Of a DNA stretch of 64,000 bases, positions 35,603-44,130 are shown piece after piece. The notes below the pieces were generated by a model that was not told the DNA's origin, made no database searches, and saw only the letters and a program-made list of their open reading frames with translations. Source of the stretch: RGIG9060 sp036307825 (GTDB taxonomy: Bacteria; Spirochaetota; Spirochaetia; Treponematales; Treponemataceae). The stretch lies in the NCBI GenBank assembly GCA_036307825.1, contig JAXJWW010000082.1, forward strand, positions 1-64,000. The letters are read 5' to 3'. A program made the position numbers and the translations under genes. Position 1 is the stretch's first letter. Every line of letters begins with the position of its first letter.

Positions 35603-36064
35603 TCACTTCCTTCCTGTAGAACCAAATCCACCTTCACCACGAACAGTTGATGAAAGTTTCTTCACAACTTCAAAATTACATTGTACAACTGGAGCAACAA
35701 CCATTTGTGCAATTCTGTCACCATTGTTTATTTCAAAATCCTTATCACCTAAATTGATAAGAACAACTTTTATTTCTCCACGATAATCGGAATCAATTGT
35801 TCCTGGAGCATTCAAACAAGTAACTCCATGATTCAACGCTAAACCAGAACGAGGACGAATTTGTATTTCAAAACCATCTGGAATTTCAAAAGATAAACCA
35901 GTTGGAACTGCAAATCTCTCACCAACTTTTAAAACAATTGACTCCGACAAAAAAGCACAAATATCCGCCCCCGCAGAACCAGAAGTTTTATAACTTGGCA
36001 AAATTACACCGTCTTGAGTTTTACATTTTATTAAGACATTTGAAAAATCAACTGTTTTATTCAT
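35603..36064 (-). CDS. dut: dUTP diphosphatase
   Basis: Trimeric dUTPase that hydrolyses dUTP to dUMP, keeping uracil out of DNA. 153 residues from the ATG at 36064, preceded by AAGGA. All five motifs are visible: SAGADICAF, IQIRPRSGLALNHGV, NAPGTIDSDYRGEI, NGDRIAQMVV, and the P-loop-like RGEGGFGSTG at the C-terminus. It overlaps the end of the M16 protease gene by 8 bases. Functionally it complements the family 4 uracil glycosylase at 5120. Confidence 0.97.
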   Translation of the reverse strand: MNKTVDFSNVLIKCKTQDGVILPSYKTSGSAGADICAFLSESIVLKVGERFAVPTGLSFEIPDGFEIQIRPRSGLALNHGVTCLNAPGTIDSDYRGEIKVVLINLGDKDFEINNGDRIAQMVVAPVVQCNFEVVKKLSSTVRGEGGFGSTGRK

Positions 36065-37328
36065 CACCAAATTCCTTTAAAATCATTTTTTTATCTGCAC
36101 TTTTTACCTTTGGGCCATAAATAACCAATGATTTTTCTAAATCAGTTTTTATCATTTTTAAAATTTCGTATAAATCTTCAAGTTGAATTTCATTTATAAT
36201 TTTTAAAATATCTTCGGAAGAATGTTGACTATATCCACTAAAATAAAATCTTGCCATTTGCTTCATTCTTTGTTCCATATCATCGCTAGACATAATTTCT
36301 TCACCACAAAGATGTTGCTTTGCATAATTTATTTCTTCTTGGGAAATTTCATTATTAAAAAATCTATCAACAATTTGAATTAAATTTTTAGCAACATTTA
36401 AACAATTTTCTTTTGAGGATGTTGCATAAAAACACCAAAAACCACAATCTTGAAAAAGATTTATAAAACTATAAACATTATAACAAAATCCTGAATTTTC
36501 ACGCAAACTTTGAAAAAGCCGAGAACTCATTGTGTCCCCGATAATAGCATTCAAAACTGATAAAATTAAATTTTGCTTTAAGTCGATTTTTGAATCAAGT
36601 TTGTATAATAGAAAAAATTGTTCTTGTTGAAAATCAGCGCTAATAAAATCTAATCCAGAATGCCAAGTTGGAATTTGCAAAGAAAAGTTTTGATTAAAAT
36701 TTTCTCGATGAGGAAAAGAGTTGATACAATTAAAAACTTCTTCTTGATTAAAATTTCCTGCAATAGTAATTACCAAGGGACCAGATTTTACAAATTGATT
36801 ATACCAATCGTACAAATCTTCTCGAGTGATGGCTTCCACATCAGTTACACTTCCAGAAATATTTAAAGCGATTGGATTATTTTTCCAGATTGAAGAAAAA
36901 ACTGCGTCCATAGCAACTTCTTCTGGGTCGTCAAGGGAAGAGATAATTTCACTTTGAATAACAGTTCTTTCTTTTTCAACTTCCTTTGGCAAAAAAGTTG
37001 AATCATAAATCATTTCAGAAATAATTGATAAAGCATTGGTAGCGTAAAAACATGGAACAACGCAATAAACACACATTTGTTCCCGTTCTGTAAAAGCATT
37101 TATGTAACCACCAATTTTGTCAAACTCACAAGCAATTTGAAACGCATTTCTTTTTGAAGTTCCCTTAAAAAGCATGTGTTCAACAAAATGAGTAATACCT
37201 TGATTTCCAGAACTTTCGTAACGAGAGCCAACTGAAAACCAAAAACCGATTGCTACGGTTTTAGCTGAAGCAATCGGTTCTGTTATGAGAACTGCCTTAT
37301 TCTGCAAGATTTGCTGAAGAATTGGCAT
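36057..37328 (-). CDS. M16-family zinc protease
   Basis: 423-residue metalloprotease of the pitrilysin/insulinase family, close to the mitochondrial processing peptidase beta type. The inverted zinc motif HFVEH is at about residue 48-52 (GITHFVEHMLFKGT), with the third ligand glutamate about 77 residues later in ERTVIQSEI. The second, inactive M16 half is present at the C-terminus. No signal peptide, so it is cytoplasmic and probably degrades peptides. It lies 6 bases after pnp, a common pnp-M16 pairing. Confidence 0.93.
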   Translation of the reverse strand: MPILQQILQNKAVLITEPIASAKTVAIGFWFSVGSRYESSGNQGITHFVEHMLFKGTSKRNAFQIACEFDKIGGYINAFTEREQMCVYCVVPCFYATNALSIISEMIYDSTFLPKEVEKERTVIQSEIISSLDDPEEVAMDAVFSSIWKNNPIALNISGSVTDVEAITREDLYDWYNQFVKSGPLVITIAGNFNQEEVFNCINSFPHRENFNQNFSLQIPTWHSGLDFISADFQQEQFFLLYKLDSKIDLKQNLILSVLNAIIGDTMSSRLFQSLRENSGFCYNVYSFINLFQDCGFWCFYATSSKENCLNVAKNLIQIVDRFFNNEISQEEINYAKQHLCGEEIMSSDDMEQRMKQMARFYFSGYSQHSSEDILKIINEIQLEDLYEILKMIKTDLEKSLVIYGPKVKSADKKMILKEFGDE

Positions 37329-37334
37329 TTTTCG

Positions 37335-39434
37335 TTATTTATTTTGACCTTCTAAAGCATCAATGTAAGAAAGATTTAATCTTCCCATTTTGTCAATTTC
37401 GATAAGTTTTACAGGAATTTGTTGTCCTTCTGAAACAACATCACTTACCTTTTCAACTCTTGCTCTTGAAAGTTTTGAGATGTGACACAAACCTTCTTTT
37501 CCAGGAAGAATTTCAACAAAACATCCAAAATCCATAATTCGTTTTACAGTTCCGTTGTAAATAGTTCCAACTTCTGGATCTTCAACAATACCTTTAATTG
37601 CAAGTTTTGCACCATCAGTTGATTTTCCTGTTTTTCCGTAGATTGTAACAGTTCCGTCATCATCAGTATTGATTGTAACACCATATTGAGCAGAAATTGC
37701 TTTTACAGTTTTTCCACCAGGTCCAATTAAAGCACCGATTTTATCAACTGCAATTTTCATTTTTTCAATTTTTGGAGCATATTCGCTTACATGGTCAGCT
37801 GGTTTAGAAATAGTTTGGTTCATAATTCCAAGAATGTGAAGTCTTGCTCGTTTTGCTTGTGCAAGAGCTTTTTGCATGATTTCTTTTGTAACACCAGCAA
37901 TCTTAATATCCATTTGGAAACCTGTGATACCATCTTCAGTACCAGCAACTTTAAAGTCCATATCTCCAAGGTGATCTTCTTCTCCAAGAATATCAGAAAG
38001 GATTGCATATTTTTCGTAGTGGTCACCTTCAGTGATAAGTCCCATAGCGATACCTGCAACTGGCTTTTTCATTGGAACACCAGCTGCTAGCATACACAAT
38101 GTACCACCACAAACAGAAGCCATTGAAGAAGAACCATTTGATTCCATAATTTCTGAAACAACACGAATTGTGTAAGGGAATTCTTCTCGGCTAGGTACCA
38201 TTGGTTCAAGAGAACGACGAGCCAAGTTTCCGTGTCCAATTTCACGACGACCTGTTCCCATACGACCACATTCACCTACTGAATATGGAGGAAAGTTATA
38301 GTGAAGAATGAAGTGTTCTCTTCTATCTCCATCGATATCGTCAAGGATTTGTTCATCAAGAGCAGTTCCTAAAGTTGCAACTGCTAAAGACTGTGTTTCA
38401 CCACGAGTAAAGATTGCAGAACCGTGTGGACGAGGAAGTACATCAATATCACAAGTGATAGGACGAATATCTTCCAAACCACGACCATCAACACGAAGTC
38501 CTTTATATAAAATTCCTTTTCTAAGGATATTGTATTGCATATCATCAAATAAAGCATTGAACAATTTTTTCTGAATATCATCTTCTAATTGTTCAGCATA
38601 TTTTTCTGCAATATCTGCTTTAACTTTTGCGATAGAATCATGACGCATTGCCTTAGTTGCTTCAAAACAAGCTTTTTCAAGTAAAGGCATAGCTTCAGCT
38701 TCGATTGCGTCTTTATTTTCAAGAGTAACTGTTAAAGGAGCAAGAGGAAGTTTTTCTTTTCCTGCAAGTTTTTTAAGTTCATCTTGAAGATGACACATTT
38801 GAGTAATAAATTCTTGAGCTTTTTCCAAAGCACCAAGCATCAATTCTTCAGAAACTTCTTGAGCTCCACCTTCAACCATTGTAAAACCTTCAGCAGTTCC
38901 GGCAACAACGATTTCAAGTTGACCTTTTTCAATTTGTTCATAAGTTGGGTTGATAACATATTCACCGTCAACATAACCAACACGACAAGCAGCAACTGGT
39001 CCGTTAAATGGAATATCAGAAATTGTAACTGCAGCAGAAGAAGCAATTACAGCAAGAATATCTGGTGGGTTGATTTGGTCAGAAGAAACACAAGTTGGAA
39101 TAATTTGAATTTCGCGACCAAAAGCCATATCAAAAAGAGGACGCATTGGACGGTCGATAAGGCGAGAAACCAAAATTTCTTTATCCTTTGGTCTACCTTC
39201 TCTTTTAATAAATCCTCCAGGAATTTTTCCTGCAGCATAATATTTTTCGTTATAATCAACTGTTACAGGAACATAATCCAAACCTTCTTGAGCTGTTCCA
39301 GATGCACAAACTGTTGCAATAACAGCTGAACCACCAAACTGAGCATAAACTGCACCGTTTGCTTGTTTTGCTAATTTTCCGGTTTCCAAAATTAATTCTT
39401 CATCACCGATTTTGTAAGTAACTCTTTGTACCAT
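37335..39434 (-). CDS. pnp: Polynucleotide phosphorylase
   Basis: 3'-5' phosphorolytic exoribonuclease, core of the RNA degradosome. 699 residues from the ATG at 39434, with AAGGA 7 bases upstream. Two RNase PH domains (first ending near 230; second with GRGLEDIRPITCD and FPPYSVGECGRMGTGRREIGHG), then a KH domain (DKIGALIGPGGKTVKAI) and an S1 domain (GTVKRIMDFGCFVEILPGKEGLCHISKL). All catalytic landmarks (DGDRREHF, the GEC, and DFKVAGTEDGITGFQMDIK) are kept. A strong hairpin lies in its leader at 39488-39519. Confidence 0.98.
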   Translation of the reverse strand: MVQRVTYKIGDEELILETGKLAKQANGAVYAQFGGSAVIATVCASGTAQEGLDYVPVTVDYNEKYYAAGKIPGGFIKREGRPKDKEILVSRLIDRPMRPLFDMAFGREIQIIPTCVSSDQINPPDILAVIASSAAVTISDIPFNGPVAACRVGYVDGEYVINPTYEQIEKGQLEIVVAGTAEGFTMVEGGAQEVSEELMLGALEKAQEFITQMCHLQDELKKLAGKEKLPLAPLTVTLENKDAIEAEAMPLLEKACFEATKAMRHDSIAKVKADIAEKYAEQLEDDIQKKLFNALFDDMQYNILRKGILYKGLRVDGRGLEDIRPITCDIDVLPRPHGSAIFTRGETQSLAVATLGTALDEQILDDIDGDRREHFILHYNFPPYSVGECGRMGTGRREIGHGNLARRSLEPMVPSREEFPYTIRVVSEIMESNGSSSMASVCGGTLCMLAAGVPMKKPVAGIAMGLITEGDHYEKYAILSDILGEEDHLGDMDFKVAGTEDGITGFQMDIKIAGVTKEIMQKALAQAKRARLHILGIMNQTISKPADHVSEYAPKIEKMKIAVDKIGALIGPGGKTVKAISAQYGVTINTDDDGTVTIYGKTGKSTDGAKLAIKGIVEDPEVGTIYNGTVKRIMDFGCFVEILPGKEGLCHISKLSRARVEKVSDVVSEGQQIPVKLIEIDKMGRLNLSYIDALEGQNK

Positions 39435-39487
39435 CAAAATTTCCTTATAAAATAAGATTAATTTTAAGCAACCGGGTATATCGAAAC

Positions 39488-39519
39488 TGAATTTTTACAA
39501 CAAAAGTTGCATAAATTCA
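39488..39519 (-). promoter_or_regulatory. Long RNA hairpin in the pnp leader
   Basis: A 14-position stem (39488-39501 with 39506-39519) closed by a 4-base loop. All but one position pair, counting one G-U. It lies about 55 bases before the pnp start. In E. coli a leader hairpin cut by RNase III makes pnp autoregulated; the same role here is inferred. Confidence 0.6.
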
Positions 39520-39593
39520 CTATCCATATGCCAGGTTGCCACTTTAGGTAAAACTACCCATTTATATTTTTGTTTATAAAAACAAAATTTGCA

Positions 39594-39639
39594 TAAAAAA
39601 TAGTAAAGCACTGATTACATAAAGCAGCAACCAGTGCTT
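39594..39639 (-). terminator. Terminator or attenuator between rpsO and pnp
   Basis: AAGCACTG (39606-39613) pairs with CAGTGCTT (39632-39639). On the minus strand it is followed by TTACTATTTTTT. It lies 31 bases after the rpsO stop and should end part or all of the rpsO transcript before pnp. Confidence 0.75.
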
Positions 39640-39669
39640 CTGAAAATCCTTTCAAAGAAGGATAATTTA

Positions 39670-39939
39670 TTATTTTCTTAAACCTAATTCCTTGATTAAA
39701 CTTCTGTAAGTTTCAAGGTCTGTTCTTTGTAGGTATTTAAGAAGTTTTCTTCTTTGTCCAACAAGAATCAAAAGGCTTCTTGATGCACTTTTGTCTTTTT
39801 TGAACTGTTTACAGTGTTCTGTAAGTTGTTTAATTCTTTCTGTTAATAATGCAACTTGAACTTTTGTATTTCCAGTATCTTTTTCGTTTGCTCCGAATGT
39901 TGATACAGTTGCAGCTGTTTTTTCTTTTGTAAGTGCCAT
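39670..39939 (-). CDS. rpsO: 30S ribosomal protein S15
   Basis: 89-residue primary 16S rRNA-binding protein. The conserved segments DTGNTKVQVALLTERIKQLTEH, KDKSASRSLLILVGQRRKLLKYL and YRSLIKELGLRK are intact. AAGGAG lies upstream of the ATG. A structured leader (39973-40021) and a good promoter precede it. pnp follows after a terminator, as in most bacteria. Confidence 0.98.
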   Translation of the reverse strand: MALTKEKTAATVSTFGANEKDTGNTKVQVALLTERIKQLTEHCKQFKKDKSASRSLLILVGQRRKLLKYLQRTDLETYRSLIKELGLRK

Positions 39940-39972
39940 ACTTACTCCTTAATTTACTATTAAAATTCTTCA

Positions 39973-40021
39973 TTTCATACAGGATTCTCCGTGGCGAAGG
40001 AAAACGAGCCCATGTATGAAA
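39973..40021 (-). promoter_or_regulatory. Structured rpsO leader, candidate S15 autoregulatory element
   Basis: Read on the minus strand, the outer stem TTTCATACA / TGTATGAAA (40021-40013 with 39981-39973) encloses a bulged region and an inner stem TTTTCC / GGAGAA with a short loop. It lies between the promoter and the ribosome-binding site of rpsO, with no T-run after it, so it is not a plain terminator. Ribosomal protein S15 represses its own mRNA through leader structures in several phyla, which makes this a plausible binding site. Confidence 0.55.
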
Positions 40022-40040
40022 TTTAAAACTATTCTATACT

Positions 40041-40068
40041 ATTTTACTAAAATCAGTAAAAAAGTCAA
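40041..40068 (-). promoter_or_regulatory. rpsO promoter
   Basis: On the minus strand TTGACT (complement of 40063-40068), a 16-base spacer and TAAAAT (complement of 40041-40046). It lies about 25 bases upstream of the leader hairpin. Confidence 0.65.
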
Positions 40069-40130
40069 TACAGACATGTAAAATCAAGAGAATTAGAAAA
40101 TTCTTCAAGGTTCAAATCATTTTTCAGAAA

Positions 40131-40520
40131 CTAAAAAAATACACCACTCCATTTTTCTAAAAAACTTTTTAAATCTTCTTTTATCAAACCAATTGCTGGA
40201 TCACTAATATACACTTTATTTTTATTAATTTTATAAACTACAACATAATGTTCTATTTCTGTTTTTATATGAAAAATAGCAGGAAAAATAATTTCAGAAA
40301 TTTTTTCTTTCTGAGGTGCCATGAAACCTTCACAATCAAGCCCAAAAGTTTCGCAAGCTTTGGAAATTCCAAAACCAGAAGTACCAATTTTATCGGTACC
40401 TGCGACAGCTCTAATTTTTCGTAAGGGTATAGTTTTTCCGTAATATTGCAAGATGATAGAAACACATGCAGGTTCGCAATCTGTTTCATCATGTTGCAAA
40501 ACTTGCTTTATTCGAGACAT
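40131..40520 (-). CDS. Stand-alone C39-type peptidase domain
   Basis: 129 residues covering exactly one C39 peptidase domain, the cysteine protease that normally forms the N-terminus of bacteriocin/pheromone ABC exporters and cuts double-glycine leaders. The oxyanion Gln9 and catalytic Cys15 are in LQHDETDCEPAC, His91 in EHYVVVYK, and Asp107 in ISDPAIG, all with normal spacing. The frame ends in KWSGVFF, where the domain ends and the membrane part would begin in a full exporter. No membrane or ATPase part follows. No signal peptide, so cytoplasmic unless bound to a partner. AGGAAAAATT precedes the ATG. It follows the secreted protein gene by 30 bases. It may be a functional single-domain peptidase or the remnant of an exporter. 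Confidence 0.85.
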   Translation of the reverse strand: MSRIKQVLQHDETDCEPACVSIILQYYGKTIPLRKIRAVAGTDKIGTSGFGISKACETFGLDCEGFMAPQKEKISEIIFPAIFHIKTEIEHYVVVYKINKNKVYISDPAIGLIKEDLKSFLEKWSGVFF

Positions 40521-40550
40521 AATTTTTCCTATAGTAGTTTTTAGTAAGTT

Positions 40551-41453
40551 TTATTCCTTTAAATCTGGAAAATATTTTAATAGCAACTCATCTGGCTCAT
40601 CGAGGATTTCGGTAGTTGATTTTTGATATAATCCAGGAATACCATGTTCTTGAGGATGATAATATTCCAATTCAATAAACCCTGCTGGATGATATTTTAT
40701 TTCTTTTGCATTACTTACAGGTATTGTTATATTTCCATCTTTATCTATTTTTTTTACTGCAATATTATTTTTATATTCTGTAATTGAATAGACTTCATTG
40801 TTTTTGTATCGTATAATTGTCTTTATATTTTCTTTATAGATAGTTTCTGTTCGTGTATCTAGTTTTTTTTGATTATTTTCGTCTATTGTACAAGATATAA
40901 TTCTTAATTCATTATCAACTTTGGAATAAATTGTTTCATTTAAATTTTCACCTTTTTCATTTTCTTTAAATAGAAAAACTTTATTTTTGTCTTTTGTAAT
41001 TTTATACTTTTCAACACTTTCTGTTATTTTATTATTATATAATTTTGTTGAAGTTGTTCTTATAAGAAAAATTCCATCTTTGTATTCATACAAATCTACA
41101 TCTATTTCAAAAACCCTATCTGGATATCCTTTAGTAAAAATAAATTTAGTTATACGACCATTATTATCATAAAAATAATACAAAATATAAATATCTTTTT
41201 CTTCGCTATCACCATAAGAAACATTACCATCACTATGCAGATAATATTCTTCATCATAGCACTTTAATATCTTTCCTTTTACAAAATCTAAATTTTCAAT
41301 ATATTTACCATTTACTATCGGATTTTGAACTAATTGGTCATAATTTACTATACTTTCTGGAATTACATCTTTAAATATATCTGTAATATTTTCTGAAAAA
41401 AGACAAACAGAGAAAAATACTAAACATAAAAAAATTAAAAGGCTCTTTTTCAT
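40551..41453 (-). CDS. Secreted protein of unknown function
   Basis: 300 residues with a clear signal peptide (KKSLLIFLCLVFFSVCLFS-EN). The mature protein is rich in Lys, Asn, Ile and Tyr with many short beta strands (YYFYDNNGRITKFIF, KIDKDGNITIPVSN), a pattern seen in YD/MORN-like secreted antigens, but no named domain is recognised. The ATG sits 8 bases after the stop of short ORF A, whose 3' end carries the AAAGGAG used by this gene. It is followed by the C39 peptidase gene. Confidence 0.7.
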   Translation of the reverse strand: MKKSLLIFLCLVFFSVCLFSENITDIFKDVIPESIVNYDQLVQNPIVNGKYIENLDFVKGKILKCYDEEYYLHSDGNVSYGDSEEKDIYILYYFYDNNGRITKFIFTKGYPDRVFEIDVDLYEYKDGIFLIRTTSTKLYNNKITESVEKYKITKDKNKVFLFKENEKGENLNETIYSKVDNELRIISCTIDENNQKKLDTRTETIYKENIKTIIRYKNNEVYSITEYKNNIAVKKIDKDGNITIPVSNAKEIKYHPAGFIELEYYHPQEHGIPGLYQKSTTEILDEPDELLLKYFPDLKE

Positions 41454-41460
41454 AAAAGTT

Positions 41461-41517
41461 TTATTTCTCCTTTATTATTAATTTACAAACCAACAGCACA
41501 GTATCTGTGATTTTCAT
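41461..41517 (-). CDS. Short ORF A (18 codons) with the conserved MKIT start
   Basis: MKITDTVLLVCKLIIKEK then TAA. It has an excellent ribosome-binding site (CAGGAGGC, 7 bases before the ATG), much better than most genes in the window. The sequence from TAATCAGGAG through the first four codons is shared with short ORFs B and C. The remainder matches short ORF B in DNA except for a 2-base length difference that shifts the frame, so at least one of the two peptides is not under selection for its sequence. It precedes a secreted protein gene and contains that gene's ribosome-binding site, so it may be a leader peptide for translational coupling. Confidence 0.45.
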   Translation of the reverse strand: MKITDTVLLVCKLIIKEK

Positions 41518-41557
41518 AACTTTGCCTCCTGATTATTATGGGATTTTTTGTTCTAAA

Positions 41558-42208
41558 CTAAGTAGCAGCATATATTTGTATTTTAGTAATTAAACCATTT
41601 TCTTGAGTAAACCTAATATACATTGTCTCTTCTGCTAACATATTAGCAACATACACAAGTATACCTTCATTATCTTCTCTCAAAAATAATAATGGATTTG
41701 CTTTATCTGAAATTATAGTACTCTCTTTTGTTTCAAAGTTATAATAAGTTACTTTTGCATCTGGAGCATAAAATTCCATAATTTTTGAAATTGGATCTCC
41801 AACTTTTACACCACGTTTTGTTGACCAATGGGAAGATGTTGTTTCCATTTTCAAAATTGTTCCATCCATGTAACCCCAAATAACAGATAATCCATCGAGT
41901 TCTTGTTTTACCCATCTTATTATTTTATTTTGCATTTTTAGCGTCCACTCTGCATAAATCTCATTGTCCTCAAAATCAATTCCATTTTGTTTTCTGATAT
42001 TATGATAAAGGCAAAGATTTATACCTTTATCATTTTTTAAACAAAATTCTAATGTACGAGGGTCGTCATAAGCTGAATCATCACTATTGATATCTGGAAT
42101 TAATTCAGTTTTATAATCATTTGAATTTTGATTTGTTTTTTGCTGCCCCATAGCAAATACGCTTGTTATTAGTAAAACAACTAAAAAGATAGTAATTTTC
42201 TTTTTCAT
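41558..42208 (-). CDS. Secreted protein of unknown function
   Basis: 216 residues from the ATG at 42208 (signal peptide KKKITIFLVVLLITSVFAMG-QQ). AAAGGAG lies 12 bases upstream, which is long, and the longer upstream frame begins inside short ORF B. The mature part has WTLKMQNKIIRWVKQELDG, a WGYMDGT turn and a GVKVGDPISKIMEFYAPD segment, resembling the small beta-sheet lipoprotein-like proteins that use G-x-x-x-GD-x-x-x-K repeats, but I cannot name a family. Second of the two genes preceded by the duplicated leader box. Confidence 0.7.
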   Translation of the reverse strand: MKKKITIFLVVLLITSVFAMGQQKTNQNSNDYKTELIPDINSDDSAYDDPRTLEFCLKNDKGINLCLYHNIRKQNGIDFEDNEIYAEWTLKMQNKIIRWVKQELDGLSVIWGYMDGTILKMETTSSHWSTKRGVKVGDPISKIMEFYAPDAKVTYYNFETKESTIISDKANPLLFLREDNEGILVYVANMLAEETMYIRFTQENGLITKIQIYAAT

Positions 42209-42236
42209 AAAAGTCTTGTTCTCCTTTATTATTAAT

Positions 42237-42269
42237 TTACAAACCAACAGCAGTATATGTTATTTTCAT
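42237..42269 (-). CDS. Short ORF B (10 codons) with the conserved MKIT start
   Basis: MKITYTAVGL then TAA, with CAGGAGAC 7 bases before the ATG. The DNA from here to the downstream ATG is almost the same as in copy A (both continue CTGTTGGTTTGTAAATTAAT), but copy A has 2 extra bases. Whether the peptide is made, or only the initiation site matters, cannot be decided from one genome. Confidence 0.4.
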   Translation of the reverse strand: MKITYTAVGL

Positions 42270-42350
42270 AACTTTGTCTCCTGATTAAAATATCTAATAA
42301 GTACAAATCATAATGCAATTCCGAACTTACTTCGAAATCTATTCATCTTT

Positions 42351-43043
42351 TTAATCTTTTTTATACAATAATATCTTTTTATCATCACCTGAATTTACAA
42401 ACCAAGTAGCAGTTGCTTCTTCAAGACATGGTAGTAAATCTAGACCTTGCAAATCTACAAATTCTAATGAACCACGCCCAGAATTTGTTCCATCTTCAAT
42501 CTCTATTTTCTTTGTTCCCTTGAGAATATTAAAAGTACAACTTCCTTTATCAGTTTTAAGAGTAATTTCTGTTTGACCAAGACTTAAATCTATTCCTTCT
42601 TCACCTGGTGTCCAAAAATAAAGTATTCTGTTCATCTCTAAATTATCAACTGAATCAAAATATATTTTAACTTTACTTCCAACAACACAGGAATTATTTA
42701 TTTCTATGGTATTTAAATGGCTTTTTCCCTTTCCATACATTCTCATAACAGCAAGACAATTATTTATTCCATTTTGTTTATAAAACAAATAATCTTTTAT
42801 TCCTCCTGTTTCTTGAGGAACTATAACTCCTGTTGAAAACCTAATCTCATTATCATAAAATCCCCATATTTGTTCTTGAATAAATTTATTTTCATATTTG
42901 GATTGATAGCTAGGTTCTTCATCCAGAACAAATTTTGTAACAATTGGTTTACTAGAGGAAGTTTTATCTTTTGGAGTAACGCAAGATTCCAAATTCAATA
43001 TAAAAAAAACTAAAACTAATAAAAATGATTTATCTTTTAACAT
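42351..43043 (-). CDS. Lipoprotein of unknown function
   Basis: 230 residues with lipoprotein signal (FLLVLVFFILNLESC; lipobox LESC, lipidated Cys21) followed by a Ser/Lys linker. The mature part shares a layout with the next upstream gene: a KIYFDSVDNLEMNRILYFW strand pair, a repeat of charged strands, a GSLEFVDLQGLDLLPCLEEA segment and a final Trp-Phe strand. The two are probably distant paralogues. The spacing to the upstream gene is 31 bases, with GGAG 14 bases before the ATG. Confidence 0.75.
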   Translation of the reverse strand: MLKDKSFLLVLVFFILNLESCVTPKDKTSSSKPIVTKFVLDEEPSYQSKYENKFIQEQIWGFYDNEIRFSTGVIVPQETGGIKDYLFYKQNGINNCLAVMRMYGKGKSHLNTIEINNSCVVGSKVKIYFDSVDNLEMNRILYFWTPGEEGIDLSLGQTEITLKTDKGSCTFNILKGTKKIEIEDGTNSGRGSLEFVDLQGLDLLPCLEEATATWFVNSGDDKKILLYKKD

Positions 43044-43074
43044 AATCTATTCAACATCTCCGTTAATTAAAATT

Positions 43075-44130
43075 TTAGCGCCATAAAAACAATACAGGAT
43101 TTTCTACGATGTTATTATTTTCATCTGTAAATTTACCATTAAGAATTATTTTATTGTCTGCCTTGGTGTTATTTACATTTAATTTTTCATAAAAAAATGT
43201 ATTTCCATTTTCTTCGCAACTAGCAAGAACATGAAAATTAATCATTTCTTTAGAAACAGAATCAAATCTATAAATAAAATCAATGTTAGTATTTTCAATT
43301 AAGCAAGTTTCTTTGTATTCAAAAGGTTTTGAATTTTTCAATTTTAAAAGTTCATAATTTCTTTTAAGAGTTGCTATTGAATTTTCTAAAACACGTGTGT
43401 AATCATTTTCAAAAAACCACTTTTCAAGATTACTAATATTTTGGTTAATTTTTTTTATGTTTACATTTTTACAGTTGTTAAAAGTAATTTTAAACCAAAC
43501 AGGATTTTCTAGTTTCTTAAGATTTACATTTTCAAAATTTTCAAATTGAACTTCTCTTAGACCTACAAAAGATTCATAGCCATCAATTTTAGTTATTTTA
43601 ATATTTTTGTCTAAAGTATAAATTTTAAGTTTTGAAATATTCGTGTTTAATTGAAATTCACTTCTTTTGTTGTTCATTGAAATTCCAAATGTAGATTTAT
43701 TTTCTTCTGTAGAATTTAATGAACCTTCCCACAAATAAAGAATTTGATTTTTATCATTTTCTGTACAATCAAGTTTTATATAACAAATATCACCTTTTAT
43801 TCTTGCTGTATTTACAAACAATACATCATTGGTAAAATTTACAACATCTCTACAGCGAAACCCAAGACATCTTAGTTCATTTTTAGCTTCTTTTCTAAAT
43901 TGAAAAATATCAACGTTGTAAAAATAATATTCTTTAATAAAATTGCCTTCAATTTCAGAATAAGTTTTTATAAGTCTTGTAGAATCATAATCATCCCAAA
44001 AATAATTTTGAATAATTTTATCAACATAAATTTTATCTACAGGATTTTCTGATGTTAAATCAACTCGCTCATAAGCAAAAATATTAAATGATATAAACAA
44101 CATCAAAATACATATAATTTTATCTCGCAT
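43075..44130 (-). CDS. Secreted protein, distant paralogue of the adjacent lipoprotein
   Basis: 351 residues with a signal peptide (MRDKIICILMLFISFNIFA-YE). No lipobox. The middle has CYIKLDCTENDKNQILYLW and VGLREVQFENFENVNLKKLENPVWFKI, which align in order with matching segments of the lipoprotein at 42351-43043. The rest is rich in Asn, Lys and Ile. The ATG has GGAG 9 bases upstream and overlaps the end of the EF-hand-like reading frame of short ORF C (TAA at 44120-44122). First protein gene of the island operon after the promoter at 44268-44296. Confidence 0.7.
   Translation of the reverse strand: MRDKIICILMLFISFNIFAYERVDLTSENPVDKIYVDKIIQNYFWDDYDSTRLIKTYSEIEGNFIKEYYFYNVDIFQFRKEAKNELRCLGFRCRDVVNFTNDVLFVNTARIKGDICYIKLDCTENDKNQILYLWEGSLNSTEENKSTFGISMNNKRSEFQLNTNISKLKIYTLDKNIKITKIDGYESFVGLREVQFENFENVNLKKLENPVWFKITFNNCKNVNIKKINQNISNLEKWFFENDYTRVLENSIATLKRNYELLKLKNSKPFEYKETCLIENTNIDFIYRFDSVSKEMINFHVLASCEENGNTFFYEKLNVNNTKADNKIILNGKFTDENNNIVENPVLFLWR

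Noticed and set aside
38784..39329. 181-codon plus-strand frame opposite pnp
   Set aside because: Shadow of the highly conserved pnp coding sequence.
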